Positions 9,291 to 18,518 of a stretch of DNA of 54,968 nt are shown here, piece after piece. Origin of the DNA: Muribaculaceae bacterium Isolate-013 (NCI). GTDB lineage: Bacteria; Bacteroidota; Bacteroidia; Bacteroidales; Muribaculaceae. The notes beneath the pieces are model-generated. The model was given only the letters and a program-made list of their open reading frames with translations, did not search any database and was not told where the DNA came from. Each line of letters opens with the position of its first letter. The stretch's first letter is position 1. The DNA is taken from positions 1-54,968 of the forward strand of contig SCEJ01000019.1 in the NCBI GenBank assembly GCA_004102785.1, in the 5' to 3' direction. The position numbers and the translations under genes were made by a program.

Positions 9291-10127
9291 TCAGTAAGCG
9301 AATATAATCTTACGGTTTTCGGCCGAGGGGGCGCGGCCCGGTGTTACGGTGAGCCAGTCGTTGGTAACCCCCAGAATGAAAGCGAAACCCCACTGGCGTG
9401 AGGTGATATTGTTGACTTTGGTCGACAGAAGAGTCTGGCAGAACCCCACCCTCAGCGCGTTGGGCGAGAAATGCAGGTCGGCCGTCACCTGGTTGTCCCA
9501 CCTGAAAAAGTTGCCCCACCAGGCGGCATGGGCCAGCCCGGAATGGTTGCCGAGGTATATCTCATAGTAGAGTTCGTCATACTGCGGCGAGAAGAAAGCT
9601 CCGGTCACCGGCAGCTCCGACTGCCACCGCAACGTCACGGGCATACGCCCCAGGGTGAACCTGCGCTGCAGATAGCCGCGCGCCCCGGCCGTGACCGAGG
9701 CTTTCACCGATGCCGGGTTATTGCCGTTGCGGGCGAGATAAATCACACCGATGTCGCCGCGCAGGTGAGGGCCGATGCCGGCGGTGACACCCCACGGCAG
9801 CGATGTGCGCCACAGCATGGCATACGAGGCATCGAAGCCGGCATAATACATCGAGGCGTTGCGGGCCGGATTCTCCATTGAGTCGAAGGCCAGTCCGAAA
9901 TCCACGTTCTGGCTCCACCGCTCAGGGTTGAACTTCATGGCCTGCGCCCGCCGGTAGGTGAGTTCGGCTCCCCATCCTGAATAACGCAGAGGGGTGAGAT
10001 ATGTGTCAATGGTGTGGGCCGACCCTAAGGCAAGCCCCCACGAGGAGTTTACCGGGCGCTCCACTCCGGCGGCCACACAGCAGAGCGCGGCCGACAGACA
10101 CAGCGTTATGAGTAGTTTGCGTAACAA
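9291..10127 (-). CDS. DUF3316-like exported protein
   Basis: A 278-residue protein with a signal peptide (MLRKLLITLCLSAALCCVAAG). The mature part alternates aromatic and polar residues (YYAGFDASYAMLWRTSLPWGVTAGIGPHL, RFTLGRMPVTLRWQSELPVTG) as in small outer membrane beta-barrels, and resembles DUF3316 proteins of Bacteroidales. It lies 22 bases after parC and 1 base before the S41 peptidase, so the three are probably co-transcribed. The function is unknown; the family assignment is from memory of its sequence style and should be treated as likely, not certain. Confidence 0.65.
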   Translation of the reverse strand: MLRKLLITLCLSAALCCVAAGVERPVNSSWGLALGSAHTIDTYLTPLRYSGWGAELTYRRAQAMKFNPERWSQNVDFGLAFDSMENPARNASMYYAGFDASYAMLWRTSLPWGVTAGIGPHLRGDIGVIYLARNGNNPASVKASVTAGARGYLQRRFTLGRMPVTLRWQSELPVTGAFFSPQYDELYYEIYLGNHSGLAHAAWWGNFFRWDNQVTADLHFSPNALRVGFCQTLLSTKVNNITSRQWGFAFILGVTNDWLTVTPGRAPSAENRKIIFAY

Positions 10128-10149
10128 GCGGTCAATGATTTGTCAGTTG

Positions 10150-12933
10150 TCAGAACAGGCGCCCCTGGCCGAGGATGTCGTCGGCCACCTCATCATCGGA
10201 AAGCTCTGGTTCGGCAGGCGCTTCGGCCGGGGTTTCTTCCGGCTCCTCAGTCTCGATTTCGGCCGGCACTTCGGGATTGGGCTCAAGCTCGGTAATCTCG
10301 CCGAGAGTAAAGGAGGTGAGACGCTTCCCCTTGGCCTTGAACGACTTCACGGCGATAAACTCCGCGGCGTCGAGTTCCAGCGGCTCGCGGTGCGAGTCGG
10401 CGCCCCCGAATGCGATACGGAAGCGCGCGCCGGCGGCATCGCTCAGCACAATCAGTCGCGATGCCGGATTCTCGCCGAGATACCGCTGCTTTTTGACCGA
10501 CGGCTCGAATGTGAACCGCTTGATGTAGGGATACTTCTGGTCGGCGTCGTGCAGTATTGCGGTCCAGATGTGGCCGGGGCGGAATTTCTCTATTCTGAGA
10601 ATATTGTCGTCGTAATGGTTGGCGGCATCAAAATTAGTGGTGTAATATTCGCCGGTGCGGGTGATGACCAGCACCAGGTCGGTGCCGGAGAACTCGCCGA
10701 GGTATTCGCCGCGGCCGTCGTAGTTCAGACGCAGCACATCGCGGTCGAACCACACCTGGCGGCCTCCCAGAGTCGACGCACCCTTCTCCTTGAGCGAAAA
10801 GCGGTGCACCTCGTTGCGCGTCACGATATTGCCGAGGCTCTGCTTCCCTTTGACGGCAAGCTGGGCGAAGTCAACATCAAACTGCAGGGTCTTGAGCCTG
10901 GGCTTGGGCTTGAGTGTGACCTTCACCACTTCGGCCTCGCCGTTGGGGTTGGCCGAGAACCACACGATTCTGGAGCCGGGCTTCCCGGGGGTGAGGTTAT
11001 AGTCCTTCTCGCGGGTGACACCGGTGACACTGAAACGCTTCATGAAATATGTGCCGCCGCGGCCGTCCTGGTATATCACATTATAGATTGTGCGGGTGTC
11101 GTTGCGCTTGAACAGCCCTATGTAGCGGATGTTTTTCCCGACAAACAGCTTCTCGGCCACGCGCACAACCCGGTAATGGCCGTCGTTGTAGAATATGATC
11201 ACATCGTCAAGAGCCGAGCAACTGAACAGCGGCTCGTCCTTCTTCATGGCCGTGCCTATAAACCCTTCGTCGCGATTGATGTAGAGCTTTTCGTTTGCCT
11301 CGGCCACCCGCGAGGCATCGATATTGTCAAAGCCGCGGATCACGGTGCGCCGCGGATATCTGGCGCCGTAACGCTCGCGCAGCGACTCGAACCACTCAAT
11401 CGTGTATTCGGTGATGTTGCCCAGATGCTTCTCCAGCTCGGCTATCCGGTCGCGGTAGCCGGCTATGAGGCGGTCGGCCTCGTCGGTCGAGAATTTGAGT
11501 ATTCGCTTCATGCGAATCTCCATCAGGCGCAGCAGGTCGTCGTCGGTGGCCGCACGCGGCAGGCTGGCGGCAAACGGCTCCAGGCGCGTGCGTATATGCT
11601 CCAGCACGGCGTCCATATCCTTCCCCTGCTCGAACTGGCGGTCCTTGTAGACGCGCTCCTGGATAAACCATCGCTCAAGCGAGGCAAAGAAAAGGAGCTC
11701 CATCTGCTCGCCCAGGCGGATCTGCAGCTCGTTGCGCAGCAGCTCACGTGTGCGCGAGGCGCTGTGGCGCACCAGTTCGCTTACGGTGAGGAAGCACGGC
11801 TTGTTGTCGCGGATCACACAGCAGTTGGGCGAGATAGCCACCTCGCAGTCGGTAAAGGCATAGAGGGCGTCGATGGCCTTGTCGGAGGAGGTGCCGGGGA
11901 GGAGGTGCACGAGAATCATCGCCGTTTCGGCGGTGTTGTCGTCGACCTTGCGTATTTTTATCTTCCCCTTTTCAAAGGCCTTCAGTATTGAATCGATTAC
12001 CGCACGGGTAGTCTTTCCGAACGGTATCTCGGTTATGGCGAGTGTCTTGTTGTCGAGTTTCTCGATTTTGGCACGCACCTTCACCACACCGCCGCGCTCG
12101 CCGTCGTTGTAGCGGTTCACGTCGATGAAACCACCTGTGGGAAAATCGGGATAAACAGCGAATTCCTCATCGCGCAGCGATGCCACGCAGGCCTGAATGA
12201 GCTCGTTGAAGTTATGGGGAAGAATCTTTGACGAAAGCCCCACGGCGATACCCTCGACTCCCTGGAAGAGGAGGAGCGGGAACTTCACCGGAAGCGTTAC
12301 CGGCTCACGGTTGCGGCCGTCGTATGATGGCGTCCAGTCGGTGATTTTGGGGTTATAGAGGGTGTCGAGTGCGAACTGGCTCAGGCGGGCCTCGATGTAA
12401 CGGCCGGCGGCCGCGTCGTCTCCGGTGAGTATGTTGCCCCAGTTGCCCTGGCAGTCGACCAGAAGCTCTTTCTGCCCCAACTGCACGAGTGCGTCCTTGA
12501 TTGAGGCGTCGCCGTGGGGGTGATACTGCATGGTGTGCCCCACGATGTTGGCCACCTTGTTGTAGCGGCCGTCGTCGAGCACCTTCATGGCGTGCAGTAT
12601 GCGTCGCTGCACCGGCTTGAGGCCGTCGTCGATATGCGGCACGGCACGCTCCAGGATTACGTATGAGGCGTAGTCGAGAAACCAGGAGCGGTACATTCCG
12701 CCCAGGCGCAGGCGCGCGGTCTCGCTGCCGGGAGCGACCGGAAGCTGTACCTCGGCATCCTCCTCCACCTCTTCCAGCATCTCGGCGGTGTCATCGGCGT
12801 CTGAATCTGCGTCATTGCCGGCTGTATCCGCAGTCGGCTCGGCATCGGAATCGGCTGAGGCAGGCACAGCCGATTCGGCCCGGGTGTCAGGGTCTGTATT
12901 GTGATTGTCAAGAAGTTCTTCCTCGTTCTTCAT
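10150..12933 (-). CDS. parC: DNA topoisomerase IV subunit A
   Basis: A 927-residue type IIA topoisomerase A subunit, which cuts and rejoins DNA to decatenate chromosomes together with ParE. After a ~70-residue acidic N-terminal extension the breakage-reunion domain begins (YRSWFLDYASYVILERAVPHIDDGLKPVQRRIL). The catalytic tyrosine is Tyr179 in GRYIEARLSQFA, preceded by the YHPHGDASIKDALV helix. The residue matching E. coli GyrA Ser83 is Ala143, which I believe is usual for Bacteroidetes ParC. A coiled coil (~430-480) and a C-terminal domain with an acidic tail (TEEPEETPAEAPAEPELSDDEVADDI) follow. GyrA is the alternative, but the absence of a GyrA box and the sequence style favour ParC. parE is not in this window. 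Confidence 0.9.
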   Translation of the reverse strand: MKNEEELLDNHNTDPDTRAESAVPASADSDAEPTADTAGNDADSDADDTAEMLEEVEEDAEVQLPVAPGSETARLRLGGMYRSWFLDYASYVILERAVPHIDDGLKPVQRRILHAMKVLDDGRYNKVANIVGHTMQYHPHGDASIKDALVQLGQKELLVDCQGNWGNILTGDDAAAGRYIEARLSQFALDTLYNPKITDWTPSYDGRNREPVTLPVKFPLLLFQGVEGIAVGLSSKILPHNFNELIQACVASLRDEEFAVYPDFPTGGFIDVNRYNDGERGGVVKVRAKIEKLDNKTLAITEIPFGKTTRAVIDSILKAFEKGKIKIRKVDDNTAETAMILVHLLPGTSSDKAIDALYAFTDCEVAISPNCCVIRDNKPCFLTVSELVRHSASRTRELLRNELQIRLGEQMELLFFASLERWFIQERVYKDRQFEQGKDMDAVLEHIRTRLEPFAASLPRAATDDDLLRLMEIRMKRILKFSTDEADRLIAGYRDRIAELEKHLGNITEYTIEWFESLRERYGARYPRRTVIRGFDNIDASRVAEANEKLYINRDEGFIGTAMKKDEPLFSCSALDDVIIFYNDGHYRVVRVAEKLFVGKNIRYIGLFKRNDTRTIYNVIYQDGRGGTYFMKRFSVTGVTREKDYNLTPGKPGSRIVWFSANPNGEAEVVKVTLKPKPRLKTLQFDVDFAQLAVKGKQSLGNIVTRNEVHRFSLKEKGASTLGGRQVWFDRDVLRLNYDGRGEYLGEFSGTDLVLVITRTGEYYTTNFDAANHYDDNILRIEKFRPGHIWTAILHDADQKYPYIKRFTFEPSVKKQRYLGENPASRLIVLSDAAGARFRIAFGGADSHREPLELDAAEFIAVKSFKAKGKRLTSFTLGEITELEPNPEVPAEIETEEPEETPAEAPAEPELSDDEVADDILGQGRLF

Positions 12934-13002
12934 GTGTGGTATATTTGGCCGGGGACATTACGGCGCCGAAGAGTGTTACGGCGCTATATCTCTGCAAAAA
13001 TA

Positions 13003-13034
13003 CAAAAAAAACCGCGCTTTCGCAAACGCGGTTT
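13003..13034 (-). terminator. Intrinsic terminator of the bamA-ompH operon
   Basis: On the minus strand AAACCGCG (13027-13034) pairs with CGCGGTTT (13009-13016) and runs into eight T residues. It lies about 80 bases after the ompH stop and before parC begins, separating the two operons. Confidence 0.85.
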
Positions 13035-13114
13035 CTGTTATGGCTCACGGCCCGGTTCAAAGGGTGCTTCCGGCTTTTACAATCCTGCCCCCTGAGGCCA
13101 TGTGATGCGTGATT

Positions 13115-13636
13115 TTATTTTGCGGCGGCGGCGGGCAGACCGAGCTTGGTGCGCACGGCCGGGGTGGCGTCAACAACCGAAGCGGAGTTGAACAGCGTGG
13201 CGCCGTCGGGAAGAATCATGGTGTAGCCGCCTTCTGCTCCCACAGCCTTGATGGCGTTCAGCACTTTTTCCTGGATAGGCTGAATCAACTGCGCATGCTG
13301 GCGCTGGAGGTCCTGCTGTGCGGTCTGGGCGAACTGCTCGCCTTTCTCGGCAAGTTCCTGCATCTCGCTCATACGGCGCTCTTTGATGGTCTGGAGTGCA
13401 TTGGGGTCCTGGCTGAGAGTCTGCAGCTCGGTGTATTTTTTCTGCACCTCTTCCTGGATTTTAGCGTATTCGGTCTCGTATGTCTTTGAAGCCTCGGCGA
13501 TTTTAGCATCGACTTCTTTCAGTTCGGGCATATCCTGCAATACCGACTGCACGTCAACGACGCCGAACTTGGGGGCCTGGGCCCAGGCGCAGAGGGGCAA
13601 TGCCATTACCAGCGCCAGAAGGAATTTCTTGATCAT
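13115..13636 (-). CDS. OmpH/Skp family periplasmic chaperone (second copy)
   Basis: A 173-residue protein with a signal peptide (MIKKFLLALVMALPLCAWAQA), a beta start (KFGVVDVQSVLQDMPELKEVD), a long charged alpha-helical arm (~45-115) and a closing IQEKVLNAIKAVGAEGGYTMIL segment. This is the layout of Skp/OmpH, which forms a trimeric, jellyfish-like holder for unfolded outer membrane proteins in the periplasm. It follows another ompH gene by 42 bases, and both follow bamA, the barrel assembly gene, so the group acts together in outer membrane protein assembly. It ends in an alanine-rich tail (LPAAAAK). Confidence 0.88.
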   Translation of the reverse strand: MIKKFLLALVMALPLCAWAQAPKFGVVDVQSVLQDMPELKEVDAKIAEASKTYETEYAKIQEEVQKKYTELQTLSQDPNALQTIKERRMSEMQELAEKGEQFAQTAQQDLQRQHAQLIQPIQEKVLNAIKAVGAEGGYTMILPDGATLFNSASVVDATPAVRTKLGLPAAAAK

Positions 13637-13678
13637 GATGTTTATAGGTGATAGTTTTTTGAAATTTACAATTTACAA

Positions 13679-14194
13679 TCAGTTTGCGTAGCCGAGTTTG
13701 GCAAGCACCTCGTTGGATACGTCGATACGGGGCGAAGCGTAGATGATGTTGGCCGACGACGCACGGTCGAAAATCGCCTGGTAGCCGCGCTCCTCGGAGA
13801 GTTTTTTCACGGCGTTGTATATGTCGTCCTGGATGGGCTTCATCAGCGTCTGACGCTTTTTGTAGAGTTCCCCCTCCGGACCGAAATATTTATATCGCAG
13901 CTCGGTGGCCTGTTTCTCTTTGGCCACAATCTCCTCCTCGCGCTTCTTCACCTGCTCCTCGGTGAGGAACACCTTGTCGGAGATATACTGCTTATACATC
14001 TGGTCGGCCTCCTTGCTGACAGCCTCGACCTCTTTCTGCCAGCGCTGTGAAAGCTGGTTGAGCTGCTCGTTGGCCATCTCGTAGGAGGGCACATTCTTGA
14101 GGATGTACTCCATGTCAATCAGCGCGAACTTCTGCGCCGAGGCGGCCAGGGTGCATATCACCGCAAAGGCCAGCGAGAGAAATATCTTTTTCAT
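13679..14194 (-). CDS. OmpH/Skp family periplasmic chaperone (first copy)
   Basis: The protein is 171 residues if started at MKKIFLSLAFAVICTLAASAQ (14194), which gives a proper signal peptide; ten further in-frame codons upstream are unlikely to be translated. KFALIDMEYILKNVPSYEMANEQL is followed by a long charged coiled helix (KEVEAVSKEADQMYKQYISDKVFLTEEQVKKREEEIVAKEKQ) and IQDDIYNAVKKLSEERGYQAIFD, the Skp/OmpH pattern. It is clearly diverged from the copy at 13115, so the two are old paralogues, not a recent duplication. Confidence 0.9.
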   Translation of the reverse strand: MKKIFLSLAFAVICTLAASAQKFALIDMEYILKNVPSYEMANEQLNQLSQRWQKEVEAVSKEADQMYKQYISDKVFLTEEQVKKREEEIVAKEKQATELRYKYFGPEGELYKKRQTLMKPIQDDIYNAVKKLSEERGYQAIFDRASSANIIYASPRIDVSNEVLAKLGYAN

Positions 14195-14287
14195 ATCAAC
14201 ACATTTATAATTAAAGACAAACAAGCGGCGAAAAGGTTTAACCCCGGAGCACTGAAGCCGGAGCGGCAGCGCCGCCTGCGGCCGTGA

Positions 14288-16918
14288 TTAGAATTCCTGG
14301 CCGAGGATGAAGTGGAAGTGCGAGCCGCCCTTCTGGCCGTTCACCTTGTCGAAACCGTAGGCCCAGTCGATACCCATCATACCCACCATAGGCAGGAAGA
14401 TACGCACACCGGCGCCGGCAGAGCGCTTCAGCGAGAAGGGGTTGAAATCCTTCACGCGGGTCCAGGCGTTACCGCCTTCTACGAATGCCAGGCCGTAGAT
14501 TGTGGTTGAGGGCTGGAGCATGAAGGGGAAGTGGAGCTCAAGACCGAAGCGGGTGTAGGCGTAACCCTCCTGGCTCCAGGGTGTAAGCGAACCGTTCTCG
14601 TAACCGCGCAGGGCGATAGTCTCGGTGGCGTAGGTGTAGGAACCCGACATGCCGTCGCCGCCCACATAGAAAGTCTCGAACGGGGAGCGGAGCCATTTGT
14701 TGTAGCTGCCGAGCAGACCCACGTCGGCACGCGTCATCAGCACCAGGGTCCATTTGCCGTTGGGGTCGGTCAGAGGGGTGTAGGTGCGCGACTTGAAGCG
14801 CAGCTTCCAGTATTCGATCCACTTGTAAAGCTCTTTTTTAGAGGCCACGGTGTTCTCCTTCGAGAGTTTCTCCCAGTTCTTGCCCGGCGAGAAGAGCGAA
14901 GCCGGGGGTGTGAGCTGCAGATTGAGCGAGAATGTGGAGCCGCGACGTGTGTAGAGGGGGTTGTCGATAGAGTTGCGGGCCAGGGTCAGACCGAGCACAA
15001 GGGCATTCGATGTGCCGTTGTTCATATAGTAGAGATACTCCCAGTTTTTGAGGTAGTACCAGTTGTAGCTCAGCTCGGTGGTGAAGGTGAAATAGTCGTC
15101 GGGCCAGTTGAGCTGCTTGCCGAAGCCCACGGTCACACCTGCCATCTGGAGCACCTTGTTGGGGTCGTAGGCGTTCTCGATGGAGTTCTGGTAATAGTCG
15201 TTGTAGCTGTTGCCGTAACCGTAGTTGTAGCCGTAGCCTCCGTAGCCGCTGTAAAGATAGGGGTTGGACCAGTTGGAGTTGTAGTACGACGAGTTCACAC
15301 CGGTCTGGCGCGAATAATAGGCCGACACCGACAGCGAGTTGGGACGTTTTCCGCCGAACCACGGGTCAAGGAACGAGATGGAATACATCTGATAATAGCG
15401 CGCGTTGGTCTGCGCCGAGATGGTGAAGGTCTGCCCTTCGCCCTGGGGGATAAGCCCCTTGAACGATGAGGGGTTGAAGAGGTTCTTGATAGAGAAGTTG
15501 GTGAACTTCAGGGCGAGCTTGCCGATGATACCGGTCTGGCCCCAGCCGAGCGAGAACTCGATCTGGTCATTGGCCTTCGACTCGAGGTTGAATGCGATGT
15601 CGACCGTGCCGTTCTCCTCGTTGGGCTGCACGTCTGGCACCATGTTCTCGGGGTTGAAGTGCCCGGTCTGGGCAATCTCGCGCATAGAGCGCATGAGGTC
15701 CTGCTTGGAGAAGAGTTCGCCGGGCTTTACGCGGAGGTCGCGGCGCACCACCTTCTCATAAAGGCGGTCGTTGCCGGTGATTGTTACCTTGTTGACGCGA
15801 GCCTGCGGACCCTCCATCATGCGCAGCTCCAGGTCTATGGAGTCGCCGTGGATGTTCTTCTCGATGGGCACGACGTTGAAGAAGAGATAGCCCTTGTCCA
15901 TGTAGGCCGACGATACGGCATCCTCGTCCTGTGTCAGACGCTTGTCGAGGTGTTTCTGATTGTACACATCGCCCGGCTTCATGTCGAGGAGGTAGTTGAG
16001 CTGGTCTGTGTTGTAGATGGTGTTGCCCACCCAGGTGATGTCGGAGAGATAATAGCGGTCACCCTCCTCAAGGGTGATGAACACATCAACCTTGTTTTCG
16101 TCCCACGGCGCCACGGAGTCTTTCAGAATCTTGGCGTCGCGGTAGCCCAGTTCGTTGTATTTCTGAATTATGCGCTCAAGGTCGTCGCGGTAGTCCTGCT
16201 CTACGAACTTTTTCTGCGAGAATATTTTCCAGAGGTTGCTCCCTTCGTTGGTCTTTTTGATTACCCGCTTGAGTTTCGAGTCGGAAAGCACTTCGTTGCC
16301 GTCGATATAGATTTTATGCACCTTCACCTTGGAGTGCTTGTCAACGTTGATGGTCACAATCATCTCGTTCTCTTTCGAGAGGTCATCGTCGAGGGTGATT
16401 TTCACATCGGCGTTGCCGAAGCCTTTTGTCTCGAAGTATTTTTTGGTGATATCGGTGGCGCGGTTCACGATGTTCTGCGTAATCTGGTTGCCGGACATTA
16501 GCTGCAGACGCTCCTGAAGCTCCTTCTTCTCGGAGTTCTTCATGCCTGTGTAACGCACCTCGGAGATGCGCGGCTGTGTGCGCAGGTTGATAAGGAGCCA
16601 GGCTTTGTCGCCGGCGGTTTTCTCCAGAATAATCTGGGCCTGGGCGAAAAGCCCCTGGCGCATCAGGCGCTTTACGGCCGTGGTGATGTCGTTGCCCGGA
16701 ATCTCGATACGGTCGCCGACTTTGAGGCCCGAATAGCCGATTACGATATAGTCCTCGTAGTTGTCGGCGCCGGTGACGCGCACCCCGGCTATCTCATAGG
16801 TAGTGGGGAGGCCGGCATAGACAACCGGAGGATTGTATATTGTGTCGGCGGCTTCCTGGGCGCGCGCCGGCAGCAGGGCCATGATGGTCAGCAATGCGAT
16901 GAGCAGTCTGTAAGGCAT
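14288..16918 (-). CDS. bamA: Outer membrane protein assembly factor BamA
   Basis: An 876-residue Omp85-family protein, the central insertase for beta-barrel proteins in the outer membrane. A signal peptide (MPYRLLIALLTIMALLPARAQ) is followed by several POTRA domains (~40-450; for example YEDYIVIGYSGLKVGDRI and YIDGNEVLSDSKLKRVIKKT). The C-terminal barrel carries FYVGGDGMSGSYTYATETIALRGYENGSL, where the conserved loop 6 VRGY/F motif appears as LRGY. The chain ends in Phe (FHFILGQEF), the usual C-terminal barrel signal. A Tyr/Asn/Gly-rich stretch near 545-590 (YSGYGGYGYNYGYGNSYNDYYQNS) is an unusual low-complexity loop. It is followed by two ompH genes and preceded by uppS. Confidence 0.95.
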   Translation of the reverse strand: MPYRLLIALLTIMALLPARAQEAADTIYNPPVVYAGLPTTYEIAGVRVTGADNYEDYIVIGYSGLKVGDRIEIPGNDITTAVKRLMRQGLFAQAQIILEKTAGDKAWLLINLRTQPRISEVRYTGMKNSEKKELQERLQLMSGNQITQNIVNRATDITKKYFETKGFGNADVKITLDDDLSKENEMIVTINVDKHSKVKVHKIYIDGNEVLSDSKLKRVIKKTNEGSNLWKIFSQKKFVEQDYRDDLERIIQKYNELGYRDAKILKDSVAPWDENKVDVFITLEEGDRYYLSDITWVGNTIYNTDQLNYLLDMKPGDVYNQKHLDKRLTQDEDAVSSAYMDKGYLFFNVVPIEKNIHGDSIDLELRMMEGPQARVNKVTITGNDRLYEKVVRRDLRVKPGELFSKQDLMRSMREIAQTGHFNPENMVPDVQPNEENGTVDIAFNLESKANDQIEFSLGWGQTGIIGKLALKFTNFSIKNLFNPSSFKGLIPQGEGQTFTISAQTNARYYQMYSISFLDPWFGGKRPNSLSVSAYYSRQTGVNSSYYNSNWSNPYLYSGYGGYGYNYGYGNSYNDYYQNSIENAYDPNKVLQMAGVTVGFGKQLNWPDDYFTFTTELSYNWYYLKNWEYLYYMNNGTSNALVLGLTLARNSIDNPLYTRRGSTFSLNLQLTPPASLFSPGKNWEKLSKENTVASKKELYKWIEYWKLRFKSRTYTPLTDPNGKWTLVLMTRADVGLLGSYNKWLRSPFETFYVGGDGMSGSYTYATETIALRGYENGSLTPWSQEGYAYTRFGLELHFPFMLQPSTTIYGLAFVEGGNAWTRVKDFNPFSLKRSAGAGVRIFLPMVGMMGIDWAYGFDKVNGQKGGSHFHFILGQEF

Positions 16919-16972
16919 ATCTCTGTGATGACTGTTGTTGGAGAGATCAATTGGGTTAATGATTAACGAAAG

Positions 16973-17761
16973 TTACTTGTCGCGATGTCCGTTCACCTGC
17001 TCGGAAGTGAGTCCGAAACGCCGCTCGCGCCCCTGGTAGTGGAGGAGCATCTCCACAAAATCGGCCTTGGAGAAATCGGGCCAGAATTTCTGTGTGACGG
17101 CAATCTCGGCATAGGCAATCTGCCAAAGCAGGAAGTTGGAAACGCGGAGGTCGCCCCCGGTGCGTATAAGCAGGTCGGGGTCGGGGCATCCTGCCGGGAG
17201 GGAGGCTGTGGAGAGGGATGAGGCGAATAGCGCCTCGTCGATGTCGGTGGCGGCGAGCTCGCCTGCGGCGGCGCGTGCCGCCAGCGAACGCGCGGCGTTG
17301 ACTATATCCCAGCGCCCGGAATAGCTCAGCGCCAGGTTGAGCACCAGGCCGGTGCAATGTGCTGTGGCGGCGAAGCACCCTTCCAGGCGCCTGCGCGGGT
17401 CGGCGGGCATACGTGCGAAGTCGCCTATCATCGTCAGTCGCACGTTATTCTTTATCAGGTCGGGGGTCTCGCGCTCTATGGCGATTCCGATGAGGTGCAT
17501 CAGAGCGTCGACCTCGGCCTGCGGACGATGCCAGTTTTCTGTGGAGAAAGCATACAGGGTGAGACATTTCACCCCTGCTTCAGAGGCGATTTCAGTGATA
17601 CGGCGTACGGTCGTCACCCCCTCTACATGGCCTTCGGAACGGTCGAGACCGCGGGCTTTCGCCCAGCGTCCGTTACCGTCCATTATGATAGCCACATGGG
17701 CCGGCACCCTGTCGGGGTCGAGCCTTTCCATCAGCGAACTGAGATGTTGTATATCATCCAT
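16973..17761 (-). CDS. uppS: Isoprenyl transferase (undecaprenyl diphosphate synthase)
   Basis: A 262-residue cis-prenyltransferase that condenses isopentenyl diphosphate onto farnesyl diphosphate to make the C55 lipid carrier for peptidoglycan and glycan assembly. The signature AIIMDGNGRWAKARG (catalytic Asp28) is near the N-terminus. The C-terminal block LLIRTGGDLRVSNFLLWQIAYAE is typical; IAYAE matches the usual Q-x-AY-x-E motif. The start at 17761 (MDDIQHLSS) is preferred over a start 63 bases upstream, because the latter would overlap the preceding gene and add a tail with no family counterpart. The gene sits between a DUF6089 gene and bamA, as in other Bacteroidales. Confidence 0.93.
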   Translation of the reverse strand: MDDIQHLSSLMERLDPDRVPAHVAIIMDGNGRWAKARGLDRSEGHVEGVTTVRRITEIASEAGVKCLTLYAFSTENWHRPQAEVDALMHLIGIAIERETPDLIKNNVRLTMIGDFARMPADPRRRLEGCFAATAHCTGLVLNLALSYSGRWDIVNAARSLAARAAAGELAATDIDEALFASSLSTASLPAGCPDPDLLIRTGGDLRVSNFLLWQIAYAEIAVTQKFWPDFSKADFVEMLLHYQGRERRFGLTSEQVNGHRDK

Positions 17762-17796
17762 CGGGCTTTGTGAGGGATTGGTTAAAAAATTGTGCG

Positions 17797-18480
17797 TCAG
17801 TCTACGTAGTGGCAGGTCTGACACCTTTCGCCGAATTCGTATGTGACTGAAATCTGTATGTTGGAGTACCAGTCGGTATTACGTCCGAACGACGACTGTA
17901 TCTGATGCAGATCCGAGAGAGGGCCGTCGATATGGTCGTTGAAAACCTTCGTCATGGAGAACTCAGCGCCGAGATTGAGGCGCGGCTTGATTTTATACTT
18001 CACGCCGAAGGCCATGGGGATGTTGAACCCCACGGCAGTCTGGCCGGAGCAGGTGGCAAGGGTGGCGCCCACACCAACGGCGAGATACGGACTCCACCGG
18101 CGCAGATTCTTGTAGGTCTCCCCTATTCCGTAGGGGAAAAAGTTGAATTCCACGCGGGCGCCGAGGTCATAGGCCGTTGACTTGAACGAGTAGTTTTCCC
18201 CTCCGGGAAACACATCGTCCATCCCTTTGGTGTCGCCGCTGAGCCCCATCACGTTGAATACCGTGCGTACGGCCCAGCGCACATCGGGCAGATAGCGGAA
18301 AGAGACTCCGGCCGAGAATCCCGGATGCGCGAATATGCTCTGCGACGCGTCGCCCAGATACCCGGCCATACCGGCCTGCCCTCCAAGGTCGAACTTGTAG
18401 GTCGATTCCTGCGCGTGCCCCCGCAAGGCTGCCGGGAACATGGCAAGAAGCAGTATGAGCGACAAAACCGTTTTTCTCAT
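17797..18480 (-). CDS. DUF6089-like outer membrane beta-barrel protein
   Basis: The protein is 227 residues from MRKTVLSLILLLAMFPAALRGHAQ (18480), which provides the signal peptide. The mature part has the strands and turns of a small outer membrane barrel (FDLGGQAGMAGYLGDASQSIF, VSFRYLPDVRWAVRTVF, YDLGARVEFNFFPYG, LAVGVGATL). DUF6089 family members occupy this place directly upstream of uppS and bamA in Bacteroidales. It ends with CQTCHYVD, a pair of cysteines after the last strand. The function is not known; a structural or assembly-monitoring role beside bamA is inference. Confidence 0.75.
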   Translation of the reverse strand: MRKTVLSLILLLAMFPAALRGHAQESTYKFDLGGQAGMAGYLGDASQSIFAHPGFSAGVSFRYLPDVRWAVRTVFNVMGLSGDTKGMDDVFPGGENYSFKSTAYDLGARVEFNFFPYGIGETYKNLRRWSPYLAVGVGATLATCSGQTAVGFNIPMAFGVKYKIKPRLNLGAEFSMTKVFNDHIDGPLSDLHQIQSSFGRNTDWYSNIQISVTYEFGERCQTCHYVD

Positions 18481-18518
18481 CGTAAGGAGTCCGGGGAGAG
18501 AGGCATATTGAATCATGC

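Noticed and set aside
9994-11991. A 665-codon open frame on the plus strand opposite parC
   Set aside because: It is an antisense shadow of GC-rich parC codons; its product is low-complexity with no domain, while parC is well conserved.
10150-12933. gyrA as identity of the topoisomerase A subunit
   Set aside because: No GyrA box is visible in the C-terminal domain, and the DASIKDALVQL segment fits Bacteroidetes ParC better.
14531-15469. A 312-codon plus-strand frame opposite bamA
   Set aside because: Valine- and glycine-rich translation typical of antisense frames over a barrel gene, without start signals or domains.
17762-17824. An upstream start for uppS adding 21 residues
   Set aside because: It would overlap the preceding gene, and the added residues do not fit the family; the ATG at 17761 gives the usual length.
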